From Microbacterium sp. SA39 (GTDB lineage Bacteria > Actinomycetota > Actinomycetes > Actinomycetales > Microbacteriaceae), in the NCBI RefSeq assembly GCF_000967865.1, contig NZ_JXRU01000038.1, positions 248,001 to 312,000 of the forward strand: a DNA stretch of 64,000 nucleotides, in the 5' to 3' direction. Every line of letters begins with the position of its first letter. Within the stretch, counting starts at the first letter, position 1. Shown one piece after another: positions 39,259 to 48,428 of this stretch. A program made the position numbers and the translations under genes. Under the pieces are notes generated by a model that did not search any database, had not been told where the DNA came from, and saw only the letters and a program-made list of their open reading frames with translations.

Positions 39259-40153
39259 GGCGGAACCCGATGTGCGACATGCCGGTGTCCTCGGCCTGCG
39301 GCGAGCGCGCGGCGGGCCGGAACCGAAGGCAGTAGTCCGGCGAGCAGAGATGCGATCCGCCTTTGAGCACGCGGCGCGGGATGTCGGGGAAGCCCTCCTG
39401 CGCGCTGGCCATCGCCAGGAGGTTCATCCGCTTTCCCGCATCGACGGGCTTATCTGACAGCCGCACGTGCCGCGGGGTGTAGAAGTCGCTCGTCCACTCC
39501 CAGACGTTGGCGATCATGTCGTACAGCCCGAAGCCGTTCGGAGGGTATGACCCGACCGGAGCGGAGTCGCCCACGCCTTGGTTGTCGTAAGGGAAGCGCC
39601 CCAGCCACGAGTTCGCCTGGGCCACGCCGCCCGGGTAGGTCTCATCGCCCCAGGCGTACGACGCCCCCTCCAGCCCGCCGCGTGCGGCGTACTCGTGCTC
39701 GGCCTCGGTGGGCAGGCGCATCCCCACCCAGTCGGCGTAGGCGACGGCATCCTCAAAGGCGATGTGCACGACGGGATGCTGCATCCGTTCGTCGATCGAG
39801 GAGTCGGGGCCGAAGGGCCGACGCCAGAAGGCCCCCGGCTGCCAGCGCCACCAGTTGCGCCAGTTGCGGAGGTCCGTCGGGCCGGCCGTCGGCGTGAACA
39901 CCATCGATCCGGGTACGAGGTCGGCGGGGTCCGCACCCGGGAACGCGGTCGGATCGAGCGCACGTTCGGCGACGGTGACGTATCCGGTCGCGTCGACGAA
40001 CTCGGCGTACTGCTGGTTCGTGACCTCGTAGCGATCGATGAAGAACGACGCGACGTCGCGCTCATGCGCCGGGCGCTCATCCGGATAGAAGTCGTCGGAG
40101 CCCATCCGGAACGTGCCGCCGGGAATGCGGACCATGTCGCGCGAAGTCGTCAC
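39242..40153 (-). CDS. Formylglycine-generating enzyme (sulfatase-modifying factor)
   Basis: This is a 303-residue FGE/SUMF1-type oxidase that turns the sulfatase active-site Cys into formylglycine. The start (RIPGGTFRMGSDDFYPDERP) and C-terminal core (LKGGSHLCSPDYCLRFRPAARS, then GFRL) are typical; the two Cys in LCSPDYC match the copper-binding active-site pair of aerobic FGE. It lies beside one sulfatase and 3.3 kb from another, which are its likely clients. Aerobic FGE uses Cu(I) and oxygen, so the neighbouring copper island may matter. Confidence 0.95.
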   Translation of the reverse strand: MTTSRDMVRIPGGTFRMGSDDFYPDERPAHERDVASFFIDRYEVTNQQYAEFVDATGYVTVAERALDPTAFPGADPADLVPGSMVFTPTAGPTDLRNWRNWWRWQPGAFWRRPFGPDSSIDERMQHPVVHIAFEDAVAYADWVGMRLPTEAEHEYAARGGLEGASYAWGDETYPGGVAQANSWLGRFPYDNQGVGDSAPVGSYPPNGFGLYDMIANVWEWTSDFYTPRHVRLSDKPVDAGKRMNLLAMASAQEGFPDIPRRVLKGGSHLCSPDYCLRFRPAARSPQAEDTGMSHIGFRLTRSV

Positions 40154-40198
40154 GAGCCCCAGCGTAGTGTCCGGGCTCGGCCTGCCGGCGATGGTCGC

Positions 40199-40690
40199 CT
40201 ACTTGGCGTCGAGGTCGTGGATGAGCGCCTTCTCGTCCTCTTCGGACAGCGAGGTCTGCACCACGGTGCCCTCGTATGGAGCGAGTGCGGCAGCGAACTT
40301 GTCTTCGGTGAGCTTCGTGGCGTAGATGACCACCGCGGACTTACCGGCCGTCACCGTGCTCTTCACGCGATCGCGGAACTGGGCGTCCAATCCGCTCTTG
40401 TCGAGGCCTGCGAACAATGCACCGAAGAGGCCACCGAAGATCAGGCCCGCGAGCGGGATGAAGAAGAGGATGCCGATGAGCGTGCCGAACAGCGCGCCTC
40501 CGGCGGCACCGGCTCCGACCTTGCCCACGGTTCCCGGATACTCGACGTGGGTCTTCCCTTCCCCGTCGACCTTGACGAGTGCGAGGCCGGCGAGTTCCAC
40601 GACCAGGTCGTTCTGCAGAGACTGGACTTCGTTGAATGCGGCTTCCGCCTGGGCTTCGTTGTCGTAGGCGATGACGATCAGATCGGACAT
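40199..40690 (-). CDS. DUF1269-like membrane protein with glycine zipper
   Basis: This is a 163-residue protein: a ferredoxin-like N-terminal part (DLIVIAYDNEAQAEAAFNEV), a Gly-rich hydrophobic hairpin (GKVGAGAAGGALFGTLIGIL) and a conserved C-terminal part (AVVIYATKLTEDKF). This layout is that of DUF1269, of unknown function and often stress-linked. A perfect copy of the regional palindrome lies 111 nt upstream, with CAGACT at a fitting -10 position, so it probably belongs to the regulon. Confidence 0.85.
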   Translation of the reverse strand: MSDLIVIAYDNEAQAEAAFNEVQSLQNDLVVELAGLALVKVDGEGKTHVEYPGTVGKVGAGAAGGALFGTLIGILFFIPLAGLIFGGLFGALFAGLDKSGLDAQFRDRVKSTVTAGKSAVVIYATKLTEDKFAAALAPYEGTVVQTSLSEEDEKALIHDLDAK

Positions 40691-40801
40691 GGGGAGTCTC
40701 CATCTCTTCGGGCTGTGGTCGTCCGACCTCGACGAGGCCTGCGACCGACGTGGACAATGGCTTCAGTCTGGACCGGGCGGAGAGCGCCGAGGGGAGCGTG
40801 G

Positions 40802-40818
40802 TCACCCGTAACGGGTGA
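40802..40818. promoter_or_regulatory. Palindromic operator A (TCACCC-GTAAC-GGGTGA)
   Basis: The palindrome is perfect and its symmetry extends two bases on each side (40800-40820). It lies upstream of the DUF1269-like gene; CAGACT (40770-40765, minus) follows 31 nt later. Confidence 0.75.
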
Positions 40819-40838
40819 CCGGCTTCGGCCGGAGGTCG

Positions 40839-42533
40839 TCAGGAGAGAAGCTGCTCCCGCACCTGACGGCGCAGCACCTTGCCGATGAGCGAGCGGGGAA
40901 GATCGTCGACCACGACGACCCGCTTGGGCACCTTGTACGGCGTGAGCCTGGTGCGGCAGAAGTCGCGCAGCGCGGCGGCATCGAGCTTCGCGCCCTCGCG
41001 GAGGACGACGGCTGCCGCGACCTCCTCGCCTCCGTTGTCGCGTGGCAGACCGACCACGGCCGCGGCGACGACGTCTGGGTGGGCCTCGAGTGCTTCCTCG
41101 ACCTCGCTGGGCGACACGTTGAAGCCACCGGTGATGATGAGTTCCTTGATCCGGTCGACGATGGTGACGAATCCGTCGGCCGAGACCTCGGCGATGTCGC
41201 CGGTGCGGAGCCAGCCGCCCGGGAGGAGCGCGGCGGCGGTGTCGGCGGGCCGCTGCCAGTACCCCTGGAAGACCTGTGGACCTCGGATCAGCAGTTCGCC
41301 GCGTTCCCCCAACGGCATGTCGACCGCGGGATCCGCCGGATCGACGACCCGGATCTCGGTGCTGGGGAAGGGAACCCCGACCGTCCCTGGGCGACGTGAG
41401 GGTCCGATCGGATTCCCGAGGGCCACCGGAGAGCTCTCGGTCATGCCGTAGCCCTCGACGAGCAGCCCTCCTGTCGCCTCCTCCCAGCGCTGCACGGTCG
41501 CCACCGGAAGGCTCATCGCCCCCGAGATGGCGAATCGGATGCTCGAGAGATCGATCGTCCCGCGGGATGCCGCGCGCGCGAGCTGGTCGTAGATCGGCGG
41601 GACAGCAGGGAGGAAGGTTGGCGGACTGGTGCGCGCGGCATCCGTCACGAGGCCGAGGTCGAAGGTCGGGAACAGGACGAGCTTCGCGCCGATGCTCATC
41701 GCGAAGGTGAGGCAGAGCGTCATACCGTAGGCATGGAACAGCGGGAGCACGCCGTAGAACGTCTCCTCGCCGTCGACGAGCCCCGGCACCCACGCCCGGC
41801 CCTGCATCGCGTTGGCGCGCAGGTTCGCGTGCGTGAGGATCGCTCCCTTCGGCTCACCGGTGGTGCCGCTGGTGTACTGCAGCAGCGCGGTGTCGGTCAG
41901 CGCGGGTCCCGCGACGCGGCGCGAGATGCGGCGATGATCGAGCAGCTTCTTCCAGGCCAGGGCATGGCGCGCCTTCGGAGTGCCGGTCAGCTTGGCGCGC
42001 GACGCGCGGGCCTTCGGCACAGGCAGGCGCAGCAGCATCCGCTTGCTCAGCGGCATCGCGGCGATGAGGTCGACGCTCACGATGTGCGCGAGGCGCAGAT
42101 CCGACGGGAGGTCGGCGATCGTGTCGACCATCTTGTCCCAGACGATGGCGACCCGGGCGCCGTGATCCTCGAACTGATGCCGCAGCTCGCGCGCCGTGTA
42201 GAGCGGATTGTGCTCGATCACGATGGCGCCGAGGCGCAGCACGGCGTAGAAGGCCACGACATGCTGCGGGCAGTTGGGGAGCACGAGGGCCACCCGGTCC
42301 CCCGGGCCGACGCCGAGGCGTCGGAGTCCCTCTGCTGCGCGCTCGATCTGCTCGCCGAGCTGTTCGTACGTCGTCACCGCGCCGAAGAACTCGAGGGCGG
42401 GGTGACGGCGGTAGGTCGTGACGCTCGCTGACATCATCTCGGTGAGCGTCTGCGTCGGCGTCTCGATGTCGGAGGGGACGCCCTCCGCGTAGGAGCGGAG
42501 CCACGGGCGGGATTCGTACGGGTTGGCGGCCAT
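40839..42533 (-). CDS. Acyl-CoA synthetase (long-chain-fatty-acid-CoA ligase type)
   Basis: This is a 564-residue AMP-forming ligase. The P-loop-like motif LLQYTSGTTGEPKGAILTH, the GYGMTESSP motif, the hinge RTGDIAEVSADGFVTIVDRI and the C-terminal catalytic Lys in RSLIGKVLRR are all intact. It probably activates a fatty acid, but acyl chain and role are not readable. It is divergent from a GAP/Sap-like membrane protein across operator B; relatives of that protein in mycobacteria help place lipids in the envelope. Confidence 0.94.
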   Translation of the reverse strand: MAANPYESRPWLRSYAEGVPSDIETPTQTLTEMMSASVTTYRRHPALEFFGAVTTYEQLGEQIERAAEGLRRLGVGPGDRVALVLPNCPQHVVAFYAVLRLGAIVIEHNPLYTARELRHQFEDHGARVAIVWDKMVDTIADLPSDLRLAHIVSVDLIAAMPLSKRMLLRLPVPKARASRAKLTGTPKARHALAWKKLLDHRRISRRVAGPALTDTALLQYTSGTTGEPKGAILTHANLRANAMQGRAWVPGLVDGEETFYGVLPLFHAYGMTLCLTFAMSIGAKLVLFPTFDLGLVTDAARTSPPTFLPAVPPIYDQLARAASRGTIDLSSIRFAISGAMSLPVATVQRWEEATGGLLVEGYGMTESSPVALGNPIGPSRRPGTVGVPFPSTEIRVVDPADPAVDMPLGERGELLIRGPQVFQGYWQRPADTAAALLPGGWLRTGDIAEVSADGFVTIVDRIKELIITGGFNVSPSEVEEALEAHPDVVAAAVVGLPRDNGGEEVAAAVVLREGAKLDAAALRDFCRTRLTPYKVPKRVVVVDDLPRSLIGKVLRRQVREQLLS

Positions 42534-42567
42534 GCCTCCATCCTGCCGCGGATTGAATGCCGGGTGA

Positions 42568-42584
42568 TCACCCCTCCCGGGTGA
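42568..42584. promoter_or_regulatory. Palindromic operator B (TCACCC-CTCCC-GGGTGA)
   Basis: This palindrome lies between the divergent acyl-CoA synthetase and GAP genes. TAGCGT, a good -10 hexamer, begins 30 nt downstream toward the GAP gene; toward the synthetase no matching hexamer is seen. Confidence 0.7.
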
Positions 42585-42641
42585 GCCGCCGGACCCCGCC
42601 CGCGGGGGCGCGGCTAGCGTGTGGCGTGAGGAGGACGGGAC

Positions 42642-43364
42642 ATGGCCGAACTGGTGCTGTCACTGCTGCCGCTGTCGCTCGGGATCGTGATGAGTCCGCT
42701 CGCGATCATGGCGCTCGTCGCCGTTCTGCTTTCGCGACAGGCGCGCGTCAACGGTGTGATGTTCTTCCTGGGCTGGACGATCGGCGTCGCGGTCGGGCTC
42801 GGGGGAAGCTTCGCCATTCTCGGATTCTTCGAGGTGCACGAGCGGCACGCCCCGCCCCTGTGGGTGCCCATCCTGCGGCTGGTGCTCGGCATCGGTCTGC
42901 TGCTGGGTGCGGTGTGGATCTACCGTCGAGGGGGTGCGCGGAAGAAGGCCATGGCGTCCGCGTCGTCACCGTCGGACGTCACCGAGGCGGCGCCGCAGCT
43001 TCCGGGATGGCTGCACTCCGTGTCCACCTTCACCGCAGGACGTTCGCTCGCCCTCGGAGTCGGCATCCTCCTCCTCAACCCCGTCGACCTCTCGTGCGCG
43101 ATCCTCGCGGCGCTCGACGTGCGCCTCGCCGAACTCGACCCGACGGCCAACGCGATCGCTCTCCTCGTCTTCGGCTTGATCGGCATCCTGCCGATCGGCA
43201 TCCCGGTGCTGTTGGTTCTCATCAAGGGCGATGCGGCCACGCCTGCCCTCGAGGGGATCCGCACCTGGATCGCCGGCCACACGAGCCTGCTCAATGCGAT
43301 CCTCGTGCTGGTGATCGCCGTGCTGCAGCTGCAGAAGGCGATTTCGGCGCTGCTCGCCTACTGA
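42642..43364 (+). CDS. GAP/Sap-family membrane protein
   Basis: This is a 240-residue polytopic protein with six helices and a cytoplasmic basic loop (RRGGARKKAMASA). The start LLPLSLGIVMSPLAIMALVAVLL is typical of the GAP family (glycopeptidolipid- or sulfolipid-addressing proteins of mycobacteria), which helps export surface lipids. The cargo here is unknown. A second family member lies at 51523-52197. Operator B with a TAGCGT hexamer lies upstream. Confidence 0.83.
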   Translation: MAELVLSLLPLSLGIVMSPLAIMALVAVLLSRQARVNGVMFFLGWTIGVAVGLGGSFAILGFFEVHERHAPPLWVPILRLVLGIGLLLGAVWIYRRGGARKKAMASASSPSDVTEAAPQLPGWLHSVSTFTAGRSLALGVGILLLNPVDLSCAILAALDVRLAELDPTANAIALLVFGLIGILPIGIPVLLVLIKGDAATPALEGIRTWIAGHTSLLNAILVLVIAVLQLQKAISALLAY

Positions 43365-43374
43365 GCCTGGTCCC

Positions 43375-43391
43375 TCACCCGCCCCGGGTGA
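43375..43391. promoter_or_regulatory. Palindromic operator C (TCACCC-GCCCC-GGGTGA)
   Basis: This palindrome lies 65 nt before the second sulfatase. GAGCAT at 43423-43428 begins 31 nt after it and is a candidate -10 element, identical to that after operator D. Confidence 0.72.
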
Positions 43392-43456
43392 CCCCGAATC
43401 ACCGCGAGCGCCACGCGCACGCGAGCATTGGCCCCATCGAGAGAAGGTGGGACACC

Positions 43457-45805
43457 ATGGCGGACCGGAAGAAGTTCAACGGAAAGATCGAGCTCGACGT
43501 CAGGGACTCGGTCTCGGACTGGGATGCGTTCCTGCCGGAGCAGGCGCCGCAGGGCTCACCCAACGTGCTCGTCGTGCTCTACGACGACACCGGCCAGGCC
43601 GCGTGGTCGCCGTATGGAGGTCGCGTGCAGATGCCGACCATGCAGCGACTGGCCGATCGCGGACTCACGTATTCGCAGTGGCACACCACTGCGCTCTGCT
43701 CCCCCACGCGGTCGACTTTGCTGACCGGTCGCAACCACCACAGCAATGGATTCGCGACGATCTCCGAGTCGTCGACCGGATTCCCGGGCTACAACTCCCA
43801 CATCCCTCCCGAGAACGTCACGATGGCACATCTGCTGCGGGACGCCGGCTGGGCGACGTTCTGGGTGGGCAAGAACCACAACGTCCCGATCGACGAGTGG
43901 ACCGCAGGCGCGTCGAAGAAGAACTGGCCCCTCGCCCAGGGCTACGACCGCTTCTACGGCTTCGTGGGCGGAGAGACCAACAACTGGTACCCGTCGCTCG
44001 CCGAGGACAACCACTACATCGACCAGCCGTACCTGCCGGAGGACGGCTACCACCTCTCGAAGGACCTCGCCGATCAAGCACTCAAGATGATCCGCGACGT
44101 GAAGCAGACCGAGCCGGAGAAGCCCTGGTATCTCTGGTTCTGCCCCGGTGCGAACCACGCTCCGCATCACGCGCCGGAGGAGTACATCGCCAAGTACAAA
44201 GGGATGTTCGACGACGGCTACGAGGTCTACCGCGAATGGGTGCTGGACCGCATGATCGAGAAGGGCATCCTCCCGGAGGGCACCGAGCTCACGCCGCTCA
44301 ACCCCATGCCCGAAGGCACCTACACCCAGACCGACTACGTGCGTCCGTGGGCCGAGCTGAGCGACGAAGAGAAGGCGATGTTCTGCCGGATGGCAGAGGT
44401 CTATGCCGGTTTCTCCGAATACACCGACGCCCAGGTCGGCCGCATCGTCGACTACCTGGAGGAGTCGGGTCAGCTCGAGAACACGCTCATCATCTACGCC
44501 GCCGACAACGGAGCCTCCGGTGAGGGATCGCCGAACGGCTCGGTGAACGAGGGCAAGATCTTCGGAGGCTACCCCGACGACGAGGCCGACAACCTCCGCC
44601 TCGTCGACAAGCTCGGCAGCCCTGACACCTACAACCACTACCCGACCGGATGGGCGGCGGCGTTCTCGACCCCGTACCGCATGTTCAAGCGGTACACCTA
44701 TCAGGGCGGCGTGTGCGACCCGCTCGTCATCTCCTGGCCTGCGGGCATCGCGTCCCAGGGCGAGGTGCGCGAGCAGTACCATCACTCGACCGACATCGTC
44801 GCGACGATCCTCGATGTCTGCGGGGTGGAGCTGCCGGACCAGTACAACGGGGTGGAACAGCGGCCGCTCGACGGGGTCTCGATGCGATCGTCCTTCGATG
44901 CGGCGGATGCTCCGACCACGAAGCACACGCAGTACTACGAGATGCTGGGCAGCCGCGGGATCTGGCACGAGGGGTGGAAGGCCGTCGCCGAGCACGGACC
45001 GATGGCAGGGATGAGCGGCTTCGAGAACGACGTCTGGCAGCTGTTCCACACGGATGTCGACCGCGCAGAAGCGCATGATCTCGCCGCCGAGCATCCGGAG
45101 AAGCTGGAGGAGCTGAAGGCGCTCTGGCTCGAGGAGGCCAAGAAGAACGACGTCCTCCCGCTGAACGACCTGCAGATCATCGGCAACGTGAAGGACTTCG
45201 AGACCTTCATCAAGATGGAGTTTCACGTGCCCGTCCCCGAATCCGGCCAGTACACCTACTACCCCGGCACGTCCGAGGTCCCCGAGCGTTCGGCAGCGAA
45301 CACGCACGGCGTCTCCTACCGCGTGCTCGCCGAAGTCGACCTGACCCCCGAGAGCGAAGGAGTGATCTTCGCCCACGGCTCGCGGTTCGGCGGTCATGCG
45401 CTCTTCCTCAAGGACGGCCAGGTCGTGTACGTGTACAACTTCCTCGGCATCCCGCCGATCTATCGCGTCGTGGCTCCCGCTCCGACCTCCGGGCCGCACG
45501 TCATCGGAGTGGATTTCACCAAGGAGCGGTCGGGCGAATACCGCGAAGGAATCGGACCGCTGAAGCTCTTCATCGACGACCAGCAGGTCGCCGAGACCGA
45601 GATCCGCACCGTGCTCGGTCATTTCTCGCTCTGCGGGGAGGGACTCTGCATCGGCTACGACTCCGGTGACGCCGTGGCCGCCGACTATGCCGGCTCTCGA
45701 TTCGCGTTCACCGGAGGGGAGATCCGGAAAGTCGTCTTCGACATCGCCGACGACGCGTACGTCGACCTCGAGGCCCACCTCGCCGCTGCAATGTCCCGTG
45801 ATTGA
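43457..45805 (+). CDS. Large formylglycine-dependent sulfatase
   Basis: This is a 782-residue arylsulfatase. The metal Asp pair is in LYDDTGQ (43-44), the nucleophile Cys81 in ALCSPTRSTLLTGR, and later family motifs (VGKNHNVP, NGASGEGSPNGS, GVCDPLVISWP) follow. The roughly 200-residue C-terminal beta domain is typical of the long arylsulfatase A-like subgroup. No signal peptide is present. ATG 43457 follows AGAAGGTGG. It starts an apparent sulfatase-HAD-SulP operon under operator C, which would couple sulfate release with anion transport. Confidence 0.95.
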   Translation: MADRKKFNGKIELDVRDSVSDWDAFLPEQAPQGSPNVLVVLYDDTGQAAWSPYGGRVQMPTMQRLADRGLTYSQWHTTALCSPTRSTLLTGRNHHSNGFATISESSTGFPGYNSHIPPENVTMAHLLRDAGWATFWVGKNHNVPIDEWTAGASKKNWPLAQGYDRFYGFVGGETNNWYPSLAEDNHYIDQPYLPEDGYHLSKDLADQALKMIRDVKQTEPEKPWYLWFCPGANHAPHHAPEEYIAKYKGMFDDGYEVYREWVLDRMIEKGILPEGTELTPLNPMPEGTYTQTDYVRPWAELSDEEKAMFCRMAEVYAGFSEYTDAQVGRIVDYLEESGQLENTLIIYAADNGASGEGSPNGSVNEGKIFGGYPDDEADNLRLVDKLGSPDTYNHYPTGWAAAFSTPYRMFKRYTYQGGVCDPLVISWPAGIASQGEVREQYHHSTDIVATILDVCGVELPDQYNGVEQRPLDGVSMRSSFDAADAPTTKHTQYYEMLGSRGIWHEGWKAVAEHGPMAGMSGFENDVWQLFHTDVDRAEAHDLAAEHPEKLEELKALWLEEAKKNDVLPLNDLQIIGNVKDFETFIKMEFHVPVPESGQYTYYPGTSEVPERSAANTHGVSYRVLAEVDLTPESEGVIFAHGSRFGGHALFLKDGQVVYVYNFLGIPPIYRVVAPAPTSGPHVIGVDFTKERSGEYREGIGPLKLFIDDQQVAETEIRTVLGHFSLCGEGLCIGYDSGDAVAADYAGSRFAFTGGEIRKVVFDIADDAYVDLEAHLAAAMSRD

Positions 45806-45817
45806 AGGAGATATCGC

Positions 45818-46774
45818 ATGAATGACTCCACCGCCCTACCGTCATGGCGGGACACGTCCACCCGCCGAGCGATCGAGGGCTTCGTCGCCTCCGTCATCGT
45901 TGGACCGGATGCCGTGGCGGAAGAAGATCGGATCGCGGTCTTCGACAACGACGGCACGCTGTGGGCGGAGAAGCCGATGCCGACGCAGCTGCACTATGTC
46001 GTGCAGCAGTGGCGAGCGGCCGCCGAGCTCGCGCCCGAACTCGCCGAACGACAGCCGTACCGTGCCGCGACGAGCGGTGACCTGGCGTGGCTCGGCACGG
46101 CGATCGACAAGCACTACCGCGGCGACGACTCCGATCTGAACATCATCCTGCAGGCGCTCGGCGGACTCACCGACGGCGTGAGCGTGGAGAGCTACGCGGA
46201 ATCCGTCACGGAATTCTTCGGAAGCGCCAAGCACCCGACTTCGGGTCGGCCGTACTCCGAGGCGGTCTACCAGCCCATGGTGGAGCTCCTCCGGTACCTC
46301 GAGCAGAACGGCTTCACGTGCTACATCGTCTCCGGTGGCGAGCGCGACTTCATGCGGCCGATGACGCAGGGCAACTACGGCATCCCTCCGGAGCGCGTGA
46401 TCGGTTCCGCTTTCGGCCTCAGCTACGACGCGGAGAACGCGGTCGTCCGGTACGCCCCATCGCTCGCGTTCTTCGACGACGGGCCGGAGAAGCCGGTGCG
46501 GATCTGGAGCCGGATCGGCCGGAGACCGCTCTTCGCCGCCGGCAATTCCAACGGCGACATGCCGATGCTGGACTTCGCGCGCCGCGGACCGCGCCAGGGC
46601 TTCGCCCTGCTGGTCCATCACGACGACGATGCTCGCGGCGACGCCCCGTACGACGCCGGGGCCGAGAAGGCACTCGCCGCGGCTTCCGAGAATGAGTACA
46701 CGGTGGTGAGCGTGCGCGACGACTGGGAGACGGTGTTCCCCTCCTCGCCGCCGTCGAGCGCTGAGGGGCCGTGA
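45818..46774 (+). CDS. HAD-superfamily phosphatase-like hydrolase
   Basis: This is a 318-residue HAD hydrolase. Motif I is VFDNDGTLW, motif II lies near IVSGGERDF, and motif IV is near AAGNSNGDMPML. A long helical cap lies between. The pattern is close to phosphoserine-phosphatase-like HAD proteins, but the substrate is not readable. It starts 12 nt after the sulfatase with AAGGAG and overlaps the SulP gene by 4 nt (GTGA), so all three are one operon. Confidence 0.9.
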   Translation: MNDSTALPSWRDTSTRRAIEGFVASVIVGPDAVAEEDRIAVFDNDGTLWAEKPMPTQLHYVVQQWRAAAELAPELAERQPYRAATSGDLAWLGTAIDKHYRGDDSDLNIILQALGGLTDGVSVESYAESVTEFFGSAKHPTSGRPYSEAVYQPMVELLRYLEQNGFTCYIVSGGERDFMRPMTQGNYGIPPERVIGSAFGLSYDAENAVVRYAPSLAFFDDGPEKPVRIWSRIGRRPLFAAGNSNGDMPMLDFARRGPRQGFALLVHHDDDARGDAPYDAGAEKALAAASENEYTVVSVRDDWETVFPSSPPSSAEGP

Positions 46775-48399
46775 CTGCACCGCCCGCAGCGCCGCGCACG
46801 CGCTGGATCCTTCCGAGCCTGGTCGGATACCGGCGGGCGTGGCTCTCCGCCGACATCATCGCCGGTCTCGCGGCCGGCGCCGTCGTCGTGCCCCAGGCCA
46901 TGGCGTACGCCACGATCGCCGACCTCCCGGTGCAGGTCGGCCTGTACACCTGTATCGTCCCGATGCTCGTCTACGCCCTGCTCGGGGGTTCGCGAGCCAT
47001 GAGCGTGTCGACCACCTCCACGATCGCCACTCTCACGGCCACGACGCTCGTCACCGCGAGCCTGGCGACGGGGACGATCGATCCGGAGCGCACGGTGATG
47101 ACGCTCGCGATGCTCGTCGGGGTCATTCTGCTCCTCGCCCGGCTGCTGCGGCTGGGCTCACTGGTCGAGAACATCAGCGCGGCGACCGTGCTCGGGGTGA
47201 AGATCGGCGTCGGCGGTACGGTCGCGGTCGGCCAGCTGCCGAAGCTGCTCGGCGAGGACGCGAATCCCTCCGGCGAGGGCTTTTTCCGATCCCTGAACGC
47301 CGCCGTCGCGGCATTCAGCAGTGCGAACGGGCCGACCGTGGCTCTGTCCGCCTGTTCGATCCTCATCATCGTGCTGCTCAAGCGGTTCGCTCCGAAGATC
47401 CCGGGCACCCTCGTGGTGGTCGTGCTCGGCATCGTCCTGGTCGGGCTGGCGAACATAGACGATGCGGGTGTGGAGCTGATCGATCCGGTGCCGTCGGGAC
47501 TGCCGACGCTCGGTCTCCCCGACCTCACACAGCTCGGGGCACTGCTTCCCGGCGCGCTCGCCATCGCCGTGATGGTCTTCTTGGAGACCGCTGCGGTGGC
47601 CCGCGGGATCCGTCGTGTTTCCGAACCGCAGATCGACGCCGATCAGGAGCTGCTGGCCGTCGGCGCGGCGAACCTCGCAGGAACCTTCTTCACGGCACTT
47701 CCCGCGGCCGGCGGCTTCTCCCAGAGCGCCGTCAACCAGAGCGCCGGCGCGCGCACCCAGCTCGCCACTCTGGTCACGGTCGGTCTCGCCGTGCTGACCG
47801 CCGCTCTGCTGGGCCCCATCGTCTCGCTCCTCCCCCAGGCGACCCTCGCCGCGATGGTCTTCGTCGCCGTCGCGGGCCTCATCGACATCCCTCAGCTCAT
47901 CCGCTGGGCGCACATCAGTCCGATGGACTTCTGGATCGCGCTCATGGTCGCGGCGATCGGGCTGACCGGCGGTCTGCTCATCGCGGTCGCCGCGGGAGTG
48001 GCCGTGACCCTCGTCCTCGTTCTCCGCGAGATCAACGTCCCGCGCCTCGAAGTCGTCGCCGAGCGGGAGGGACGGATCGCGATCCGCCTGCTCCGCGGCC
48101 TGTACACCGCCAACGCGCTCGCGAACGAGCGGGCGATCATCGAGCTCACGACGACCCGCGCCGACCCCGTTCGCGCGGTGGTGCTGGACGCGCGGCGGTT
48201 GGAGATCGTCACCATCACCGTGCTCGACATGCTCGCCGACCTCGATCGCGAGCTCGCGGCGAAGGGGATCGCTCTGCACGTCGCCGCTCTCCCGGACCGG
48301 GCGAGCACGGTCGCGGTGAAGACGGAGTGGTATCAGGGGCTGATCTCCGCCGGTCGTGTGCACACGCACGTCACCGATGCTCTCGCCGCTCCGCTCTGA
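46771..48399 (+). CDS. SulP-family inorganic anion transporter (first of three)
   Basis: This is a 542-residue transporter with about 12-14 helices and a C-terminal STAS domain (from about 430). The N-terminal SulP signature (AAGAVVVPQAMAYATIADLPVQVGLYT) is well kept. Family members carry sulfate or bicarbonate, usually with protons or sodium. Position after a sulfatase makes sulfate a fair guess. It is convergent with another SulP gene, the two stops 12 nt apart. Confidence 0.92.
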   Translation: MTAPPAAPRTRWILPSLVGYRRAWLSADIIAGLAAGAVVVPQAMAYATIADLPVQVGLYTCIVPMLVYALLGGSRAMSVSTTSTIATLTATTLVTASLATGTIDPERTVMTLAMLVGVILLLARLLRLGSLVENISAATVLGVKIGVGGTVAVGQLPKLLGEDANPSGEGFFRSLNAAVAAFSSANGPTVALSACSILIIVLLKRFAPKIPGTLVVVVLGIVLVGLANIDDAGVELIDPVPSGLPTLGLPDLTQLGALLPGALAIAVMVFLETAAVARGIRRVSEPQIDADQELLAVGAANLAGTFFTALPAAGGFSQSAVNQSAGARTQLATLVTVGLAVLTAALLGPIVSLLPQATLAAMVFVAVAGLIDIPQLIRWAHISPMDFWIALMVAAIGLTGGLLIAVAAGVAVTLVLVLREINVPRLEVVAEREGRIAIRLLRGLYTANALANERAIIELTTTRADPVRAVVLDARRLEIVTITVLDMLADLDRELAAKGIALHVAALPDRASTVAVKTEWYQGLISAGRVHTHVTDALAAPL

Positions 48400-48401
48400 G
48401 G

Positions 48402-48428
48402 CGACCGGCGGTCAGTCCTCGCCGGTCG
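48402..48428. terminator. Hairpin between convergent SulP genes
   Basis: An 8-bp perfect stem (CGACCGGC / GCCGGTCG) with an 11-nt loop overlaps the end of the minus-strand SulP gene. It is probably a bidirectional terminator. Confidence 0.5.

Noticed and set aside
42534..42567. Operator B as activator site for the acyl-CoA synthetase
   Set aside because: At 30-31 nt from the palindrome the minus strand would place the -10 next to the start codon, and no matching hexamer is present; the site is assigned mainly to the GAP gene.
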